Under the pieces are notes generated by a model, which ran no database searches, was not told the DNA's origin, and saw nothing but the letters and a program-made list of their open reading frames with translations. From assembly GCA_026988195.1 (NCBI GenBank), contig JALSLS010000485.1:1-5893 (forward strand): a stretch of DNA of 5,893 bases, written 5' to 3'. The stretch is from Methylomonas sp. Its GTDB lineage: Bacteria > Pseudomonadota > Gammaproteobacteria > Methylococcales > Methylomonadaceae. Every line of letters starts with the position of its first letter. Position 1 is the first letter of the stretch. A program made the translations under genes and the position numbers. Positions 1-3,884 of this stretch are shown in pieces.

Positions 1-582
1 CTTGGTGCTGTTGAGTTTGATGTTCAAGCGTATCACGCTGATTTTGTGATGGCCGATGGTCATAAATGGATGTTTGGTCCCGAGGGGTTGGGCGTGTTTT
101 ATACTAATCCTACATCACGAGCCAAGCTCAAATTAACCCAGTATGGCTGGCACATGATGGCTAACATTCATAACTATGAAAATAAGCCTTGGGAAATTCA
201 CCCGACGGCTCAACGTTTTGAATGTGGCAGCCCCAATATGCTTGGGATTCATGCGTGGTCAGCCAGCCTTTCTTTACTGCTTGAAACTGGCATGAAGCAG
301 ATTGAGTCCAAAATCCAACAAAATACTTGCTATTTGATAGGTAAGATTAATGAAAATCCAGATCTTATATTATTAGCCACTCTACCGACAAAATTAAAGT
401 CGGGTATCCTATTATTTAAACACTCGACGATTGATAATGCTCAGTTATATAAACATTTGCAAGATAACGGTGTCGTTTGCGCATTAAGAGGCGGAGGAAT
501 TCGCTTCTCCCCCCATTTTTATCATTCAATACAACAGCTGGATCAAGCTATAGCAATTATTAATCAAGCACCCAATACTTAG
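1..582 (+). CDS. Class V PLP-dependent aminotransferase family protein, C-terminal part (left edge cuts the gene)
   Basis: The reading frame is open from base 1, so the true start lies upstream; the GTG at 46 is only an internal valine. The visible 193 residues begin inside the PLP domain. The motif ADGHKW (fragment residues 18-23) carries the lysine expected to form the Schiff base with PLP (K22, bases 64-66). RFECGSPN (72-79) and RGGGIRFSPHFY (163-174), with the Arg usually used to bind the substrate carboxylate, follow in family order. This places it in aminotransferase class V, the fold shared by cysteine desulfurases (SufS/NifS), isopenicillin-N epimerase-like proteins and kynureninases. 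Family members are about 380-400 residues, so roughly half is missing. The substrate cannot be told from this half: a cysteine desulfurase would need its catalytic Cys loop, and I see no clear one. It ends in TAG and is separated from ubiG by 139 bases containing palindromes, so it is probably a separate transcript. Confidence 0.85.
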   Translation, partial: LGAVEFDVQAYHADFVMADGHKWMFGPEGLGVFYTNPTSRAKLKLTQYGWHMMANIHNYENKPWEIHPTAQRFECGSPNMLGIHAWSASLSLLLETGMKQIESKIQQNTCYLIGKINENPDLILLATLPTKLKSGILLFKHSTIDNAQLYKHLQDNGVVCALRGGGIRFSPHFYHSIQQLDQAIAIINQAPNT

Positions 583-621
583 GAATGTGGTGTTGGTAAG
601 TACTACTTTATCAAATCCCTA

Positions 622-670
622 GCTATTTGTAGGGTAAAATAGAGCCATTTTACTAGCCACAACAAATAGC
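622..670. repeat. Nested palindrome in the aminotransferase-ubiG gap
   Basis: The outer arms GCTATTTGT (622-630) and ACAAATAGC (662-670) are perfect 9-base inverted repeats. Inside them GTAAAAT (634-640) and ATTTTAC (647-653) form a second perfect 7-base pair around the 6-base loop AGAGCC. Bases 631-633 and 654-661 would be an unequal internal loop. No T-run follows on the plus strand, so it is not a standard intrinsic terminator, though it could mark the 3' end of the aminotransferase transcript or be a small dispersed palindromic element. The pairing is read directly from the sequence; the function is unknown. Confidence 0.6.
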
Positions 671-683
671 GAATAACCTAGTA

Positions 684-702
684 ATATAGTAAACTATATA
701 AA
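684..702 (+). promoter_or_regulatory. Possible ubiG promoter region with an overlapping dyad
   Basis: ATATAGT (684-690) and ACTATAT (693-699) are perfect 7-base inverted arms with a 2-base spacer, the geometry of a small operator. The right arm overlaps TATAAA (697-702), a 5-of-6 match to a sigma-70 -10 box, about 20 bases before the ubiG ATG at 722. No good -35 lies 16-18 bases upstream (TAACCT at 674-679 is poor). A promoter is expected in this gap because ubiG heads the cluster, but the exact site is a guess, and an AT-only dyad can arise by chance in such AT-rich DNA. Confidence 0.3.
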
Positions 703-721
703 TATTCAGAAAATTAAACTT

Positions 722-1429
722 ATGACTTCAACAGAAAACGTACACGCACACGAAATAGAAAAGTTTGGCTCGCAAGCTGAGCGCTGGTGGGATCCACAAG
801 GTGAGTTCAAAACATTACATGATGTAAATCCATTAAGAATACAATTCATTCAGGATTTTGCAGATTTACAAGGTAAACGTATTGTAGATGTCGGCTGTGG
901 CGGAGGCATTTTAACAGAAGGTTTAGCTAAACAAGGTGCCGATGCTTTAGGGATTGATTTAAGTCAGGACTTACTAGATGTTGCTGATTTACACGGTTTA
1001 GAATCAGGGGTTAAAGCCAGTTACCAAAAAATAAGTGCAGAACAACTAGCAGACCAACAAGCTGAAAGTTTTGATCATGTGACCTGTATGGAAATGCTGG
1101 AACATGTGCCTGACCCTGCATCTATTATTGCCGCTTGTGCAAAAATGGTTAAACCTGGTGGAATGGTTTTCTTTTCAACTCTTAACCGTGTCCCTAAAGC
1201 TTATTTATTAGCTATTGTTGCTGCTGAACATATATTAAAAATGGTGCCAAAAGGAACACATGAGTATAAAACCTTTATTAAGCCATCAGAACTTAGCCAA
1301 ACAGCAAGACAGGCCGGTCTTGAATTACAAGGCATGGTCGGCATTGAATACAACCCTTTCAGTAAGCGCTTTAAGTTAGGTAAAGATATTGATGTAAATT
1401 ATATTGCGGCATTTAAACGCACCGTATAA
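722..1429 (+). CDS. ubiG: Ubiquinone biosynthesis O-methyltransferase UbiG
   Basis: UbiG is the SAM-dependent enzyme that performs both O-methylations in ubiquinone (coenzyme Q) synthesis, acting on polyprenyl intermediates at the inner membrane. The 235-residue product matches the usual length (about 235-240). The N-terminal signature EIEKFGSQAERWWDPQGEF (11-29) is typical. SAM motif I is VDVGCGGG (55-62), with the acidic GIDLS after strand 2 (77-81). EMLEHVPDP (124-132) and FFSTLNR (150-156) follow. The stretch around 158-182, KAYLLAIVAAEHILKMVP onward, is the hydrophobic insertion that UbiG proteins use for membrane association. The ATG at 722 is chosen because it gives the normal N-terminus; only AT-rich sequence and no clear Shine-Dalgarno lies upstream. 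The TAA overlaps the next ATG by one base (TAATG), implying translational coupling with the phosphatase. Confidence 0.96.
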   Translation: MTSTENVHAHEIEKFGSQAERWWDPQGEFKTLHDVNPLRIQFIQDFADLQGKRIVDVGCGGGILTEGLAKQGADALGIDLSQDLLDVADLHGLESGVKASYQKISAEQLADQQAESFDHVTCMEMLEHVPDPASIIAACAKMVKPGGMVFFSTLNRVPKAYLLAIVAAEHILKMVPKGTHEYKTFIKPSELSQTARQAGLELQGMVGIEYNPFSKRFKLGKDIDVNYIAAFKRTV

Positions 1430-2106
1430 TGATGAACCCTGAGTTTAACTTATCCTGTGTGTTATTTGATTTAGATGGCACCTTAGTAGACACTGCTCCT
1501 GATTTAATTGCCTGTTTAAACAAAGCCCTTACAACACACGGCTTTAACCCAATATCAAGTGATGCAATCAAGCCTTTTATCTCTTATGGCGCTGCCGTGA
1601 TGATAACTAAAAGTATTGATACCACCGACCAAGCTATACACTCGCAAATTTTAGAAAGTATGCTTGCCCTTTATCAAGATAATATTGCAGAACATAGTCA
1701 GTTTTTTCCTGGTATGCAAAAGACCTTAGCAACAATTGAAAGTTTAGGGCTTAAATGGGGCATTGTTACCAATAAAAGAGAGCGCTTTACCACCCCTTTA
1801 GTAGAAGCGTTTAACTTAAAACAAAGAGCCTCTTGCATTATTAGTGGTGATACAACAGCAAACAGCAAACCTCACCCTGAACCCATGCTAACAGCTTGTA
1901 CCCTAGCCAATGTAAAGCCCGAAGAATGTGTTTACATCGGTGATGCTTTACACGATATTGAAGCGGGTAAAAACAGTAAAATGAAAACGCTTGCAGCAAC
2001 CTATGGCTATATTAAGCCTGATGATGACCCCGATACATGGGGAGCAGATGCATTAATCGATTCTCCAGAACAATTAACATTATGGATTACAGCAACATGC
2101 CATTAA
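1429..2106 (+). CDS. mupP: HAD-family phosphatase, MupP/Gph type (probable N-acetylmuramic acid 6-phosphate phosphatase)
   Basis: This 225-residue protein is a haloacid dehalogenase superfamily phosphatase with all four motifs. Motif I is FDLDGTLVDT (13-22; nucleophile D14, acid/base D16). Motif II is IVTNK (112-116). Motif III is the lysine of NSKPHPEP (145-152; K147). Motif IV is IGDALHD (170-176), giving the Mg-binding acids. A helical cap lies between motifs I and II. The C-terminal GYIKPDDDPDTWGAD (193-207) and the position between ubiG and a yciK-like gene match MupP of Pseudomonas, which dephosphorylates MurNAc-6-P in the peptidoglycan recycling route through AmgK and MurU. Such proteins are often labelled phosphoglycolate phosphatase (Gph), and sequence alone does not fully separate the two. 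The enzyme should be cytoplasmic. Start: ATG 1429 overlaps the ubiG stop; a second ATG at 1432 would shorten it by one residue. There is no Shine-Dalgarno, consistent with reinitiation after ubiG. The last bases overlap the dehydrogenase start. Confidence 0.85.
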   Translation: MMNPEFNLSCVLFDLDGTLVDTAPDLIACLNKALTTHGFNPISSDAIKPFISYGAAVMITKSIDTTDQAIHSQILESMLALYQDNIAEHSQFFPGMQKTLATIESLGLKWGIVTNKRERFTTPLVEAFNLKQRASCIISGDTTANSKPHPEPMLTACTLANVKPEECVYIGDALHDIEAGKNSKMKTLAATYGYIKPDDDPDTWGADALIDSPEQLTLWITATCH

Positions 2107-2825
2107 CAGACCAGGTCATTTTAATAACGGGAGCCGCTGGGGGGCTTGGTAGTACAGCCGCCCTTGCCTTAGCTAAACAAGGTGCCCTCATTATTTTATT
2201 AGACAAAAGCATTCCGAAATTAGAAAAAATTTATGATGCAATTGTTGATTCAGGTGCAGTACCTCCCACCATGTACCCTTTTGATCTTGCTGGTGCATCT
2301 GAGGTTCAATACGAAGAACTAGCAGTCACTATTAATAAGACATACGGCTCGCTTCAGGGACTACTCCATTCAGCAGTAGAACTTAATGCATACACACCTA
2401 TAGAAATCCATGAAACTAAAGACTGGGGACACACATTAAATGTCAATTTAAATGCGCCTTTCTTATTGACTCGTGTCTTACTCCCTGTGTTACAAAAAAG
2501 CGAACATGCTTCTATTGTCTTTACTAGCGACTCAATGGCTAGAACAGCCTCGGCCTATAGTGGAGCCTATGGGGTATCAAAAATTGCAGTTGAAGGGTTT
2601 TCCAAAATTTTAGCTGAAGAATTGGAATCCGCTAATAAAATACGTGTCAATACACTTATACCTGGCGCCATCAACTCGCCTTTACGTAAGAAATTATTTC
2701 CCGCTGAAGATAAAACTAAACTCCCTGCAATGGACAGTTTAAATAAAATATATACTTACTTATTTAGCTCTGAAAGCGTTGGCGTTACTGGCCAAACTAT
2801 TGAAGCACAAACATTCAACCAATAA
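2082..2825 (+). CDS. yciK: YciK-like short-chain dehydrogenase/reductase with altered active-site motifs
   Basis: A 247-residue classical SDR of the YciK group, whose physiological substrate is unknown. The cofactor motif TGAAGGLG (16-23) fits TGxxxGxG, and D41 at the end of the second strand (ILLDKS) would favour NAD(H). NVNLNAPF (120-127) supplies the conserved Asn, and YGVSK (163-167) supplies catalytic Tyr and Lys. Two usual motifs are altered. NNAG is replaced by LHSAVE (95-100). The position 13 residues before the Tyr, normally catalytic Ser, is Asp150 in FTSDSMAR (147-154), although Ser149 and Ser151 flank it. Start choice: the frame is open from ATG 2037, but the first 15 residues from there do not resemble the family. 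ATG 2082 gives MDYS before the first strand, like Pseudomonas YciK-type proteins as I recall them; ATG 2097 is the alternative. With 2082 it overlaps the phosphatase by 25 bases. sufT follows after 8 bases. Confidence 0.85.
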   Translation: MDYSNMPLTDQVILITGAAGGLGSTAALALAKQGALIILLDKSIPKLEKIYDAIVDSGAVPPTMYPFDLAGASEVQYEELAVTINKTYGSLQGLLHSAVELNAYTPIEIHETKDWGHTLNVNLNAPFLLTRVLLPVLQKSEHASIVFTSDSMARTASAYSGAYGVSKIAVEGFSKILAEELESANKIRVNTLIPGAINSPLRKKLFPAEDKTKLPAMDSLNKIYTYLFSSESVGVTGQTIEAQTFNQ

Positions 2826-2833
2826 TTAGCACA

Positions 2834-3379
2834 ATGTCAGAAAGAGAATCGATTATTTTAACCCGTGATGTCAATGTCGTCATGATCCCTGATGGTAACC
2901 ATGGAACCTTAAGCAAAGGTAAAGAGGTCACCATCCATCAATCATTAGGTGATAACTATACTGTGGTGACCGAACATGGTCACATGGTACGAATTTCAGG
3001 TACTGATGCTGATGCTCTAGGAAAAGAATCCCATAGTTTACAAACACTGGTGTCAGAAACAGATGCCTCTGCTGTTGAAAAAAACTGCTGGGAAGTCATG
3101 AAAACTGTTTATGACCCAGAAATACCCGTTAATATCGTCGATTTAGGCTTAGTGTATCAATGTAAAGTTGAACCTGCCGAAGAAGGCAATAGCGTTTATA
3201 TAGAAATGACACTAACAGCCCCTGGTTGCGGTATGGGACCCGTTATCCAAGGTGATGTTGAAAAAAGTGTACGTGCCTTACCGGGTGTTAGCTCTGTTAA
3301 TGTTGAAGTCGTACTCGATCCTCCTTGGAGTAGAGACATGATGTCTGAAGTGGCACAGGTTCAATTAGGATTATATTAA
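2834..3379 (+). CDS. sufT: SufT, putative Fe-S cluster assembly/maturation protein (MIP18/DUF59 domain)
   Basis: The 181-residue product has two parts. Residues 5-65 are the N-terminal module typical of long SufT proteins: ILTRDVNVVMIPDG near the start and RISGTDADALGKE at its end (53-65). Residues 85-181 are a MIP18/DUF59 domain with DPEIPVNIVDLGLVY (94-108), the TAPGCGMG loop (128-135) bearing the conserved Cys132, and LDPPWSRDMMSE (161-172). SufT proteins are auxiliary factors in delivering or maturing Fe-S clusters in the cytosol; the domain is shared with eukaryotic CIA2/MIP18. Here it is the last gene of the ubiG cluster, 8 bases after yciK, rather than inside a visible suf operon. ATG 2834 gives a normal N-terminus, with no obvious Shine-Dalgarno, so coupling to yciK is likely. 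An AT-rich hairpin follows the stop. Confidence 0.92.
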   Translation: MSERESIILTRDVNVVMIPDGNHGTLSKGKEVTIHQSLGDNYTVVTEHGHMVRISGTDADALGKESHSLQTLVSETDASAVEKNCWEVMKTVYDPEIPVNIVDLGLVYQCKVEPAEEGNSVYIEMTLTAPGCGMGPVIQGDVEKSVRALPGVSSVNVEVVLDPPWSRDMMSEVAQVQLGLY

Positions 3380-3384
3380 TAATA

Positions 3385-3409
3385 TGTGAAACATTTTTTA
3401 TGTTTTACA
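3385..3409 (+). terminator. AT-rich hairpin just after sufT, weak terminator candidate
   Basis: TGTGAAACAT (3385-3394) pairs with ATGTTTTACA (3400-3409) over 10 positions, including one G-T wobble, around a loop of five T. It begins 6 bases after the sufT stop, where the end of the cluster transcript is expected. The stem is poor in GC and no T-run follows (next bases are CCATTTG), so it fits an RNA 3'-end stabiliser or a weak terminator rather than a classical intrinsic one. Confidence 0.35.
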
Positions 3410-3449
3410 CCATTTGAATAAAGTTCAATAAAACAGTCAAAAAAATCCC

Positions 3450-3474
3450 TTGCATTAAAAACCTATGCTATCAT
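3450..3474 (+). promoter_or_regulatory. Probable extended -10 promoter for infA
   Basis: TGCTATCAT (3466-3474) is an extended -10 element: TGn followed by TATCAT, a 5-of-6 match to TATAAT. Transcription would start near 3481, giving a leader of about 25 bases before the infA ATG at 3506. TTGCAT (3450-3455) resembles a -35 but is only 13 bases from the -10, too close for normal use, so the extended -10 would have to carry the promoter. infA is separated from the ubiG cluster by 126 bases and is convergent with clpA, so it needs a promoter here or read-through from sufT. Confidence 0.45.
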
Positions 3475-3505
3475 TACCGGCTTTGAAGACTAGATTAATA
3501 TAAAG

Positions 3506-3724
3506 ATGGCAAAAGAAGATCAAATTGAAATGGACGGGAAAGTGATTGATACACTTCCTAATACTATGTTTCGCGTAGAATTAGAAAATGGTCATATTAT
3601 TACAGCCCACATTTCGGGAAAAATGCGTAAACATTACATTCGTATTCTTACGGGTGACAAAGTAAAAGTCGAAATGACTCCTTATGATTTATCTAAAGGT
3701 CGAATTACTTTCCGTATGCGTTAA
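3506..3724 (+). CDS. infA: Translation initiation factor IF-1
   Basis: IF-1 binds the A site of the 30S ribosomal subunit and works with IF-2 and IF-3 during initiation. The 72-residue product is full length and nearly colinear with E. coli IF-1: MAKEDQIEMDGKVIDTLPNT at the start, then FRVELENGH, AHISGKMRKHYIRIL and GDKVKVEMTPYDLSKGRI, ending FRMR. It is a single S1-like OB fold with the basic RNA-binding stretch KMRKHYIR. ATG 3506 is the conserved family start. The leader before it (ATTAATATAAAG) has only a weak purine stretch as a ribosome binding site. It stands alone, with its own probable promoter upstream and clpA facing it downstream, an arrangement common in gammaproteobacteria. Confidence 0.98.
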   Translation: MAKEDQIEMDGKVIDTLPNTMFRVELENGHIITAHISGKMRKHYIRILTGDKVKVEMTPYDLSKGRITFRMR

Positions 3725-3747
3725 TCCCCTCTACTTCTTATTTATCC

Positions 3748-3777
3748 TACTGGCTTAAGCTCACCCAAAGCCTAGTA
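3748..3777 (+). terminator. Hairpin downstream of infA, possible transcription end
   Basis: TACTGGCTT (3748-3756) pairs with AAGCC-T-AGTA (3768-3777) through nine base pairs with one bulged T at 3773, closing an 11-base loop. It lies 24 bases after the infA stop. No T-run follows, so intrinsic termination is uncertain, but a terminator is expected in this convergent gap. Confidence 0.35.
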
Positions 3778-3780
3778 AGC

Positions 3781-3854
3781 TGTCCGAGAATAGAAAACCC
3801 AGTGCAAATCACATTTAAAGTGATTTCCATCGCTACGTTTTCTATACTCGAACA
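3781..3854. repeat. 74-base imperfect palindrome between infA and clpA (possible dispersed palindromic element or two-way terminator)
   Basis: The 18-base ends TGTCCGAGAATAGAAAAC (3781-3798) and GTTTTCTATACTCGAACA (3837-3854) are inverted repeats matching at 16 of 18 positions (mismatches 3784/3851 and 3789/3846). Further in, AGTG (3801-3804) pairs with CGCT (3831-3834) through one G-T wobble. AAATCAC (3806-3812) then pairs perfectly with GTGATTT (3820-3826) around ATTTAAA. The whole element can fold into one long interrupted stem on either strand. It contains no ORF, no clear target-site duplication and no T-run at either end. Its size, long terminal arms and intergenic position resemble small non-coding repeat elements, but it may simply end both the infA and clpA transcripts. 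The pairing is seen; the role is inferred. Confidence 0.6.
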
Positions 3855-3884
3855 CACTCCTAAACAGTGGGAAAAATATTAACT

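Noticed and set aside
2037..2081. Upstream 15-codon extension of the dehydrogenase
   Set aside because: The residues GSRCINRFSRTINI do not resemble any SDR N-terminus and are a by-product of the overlapping phosphatase coding sequence.
3385..3409. Classical intrinsic terminator after sufT
   Set aside because: The hairpin exists, but its stem is AT-rich and there is no following T-run; kept only as a weak candidate.
3450..3455. TTGCAT as a true -35 box for infA
   Set aside because: The spacer to TATCAT is 13 bases, and at the proper 17-base spacing the downstream hexamer is a poor -10.
3775..3860. Transposon-derived element with target-site duplication around the 74-base palindrome
   Set aside because: The bases flanking the two ends (GTAAGC on the left, CACTCC on the right) show no direct repeat, so transposition cannot be claimed from this window.
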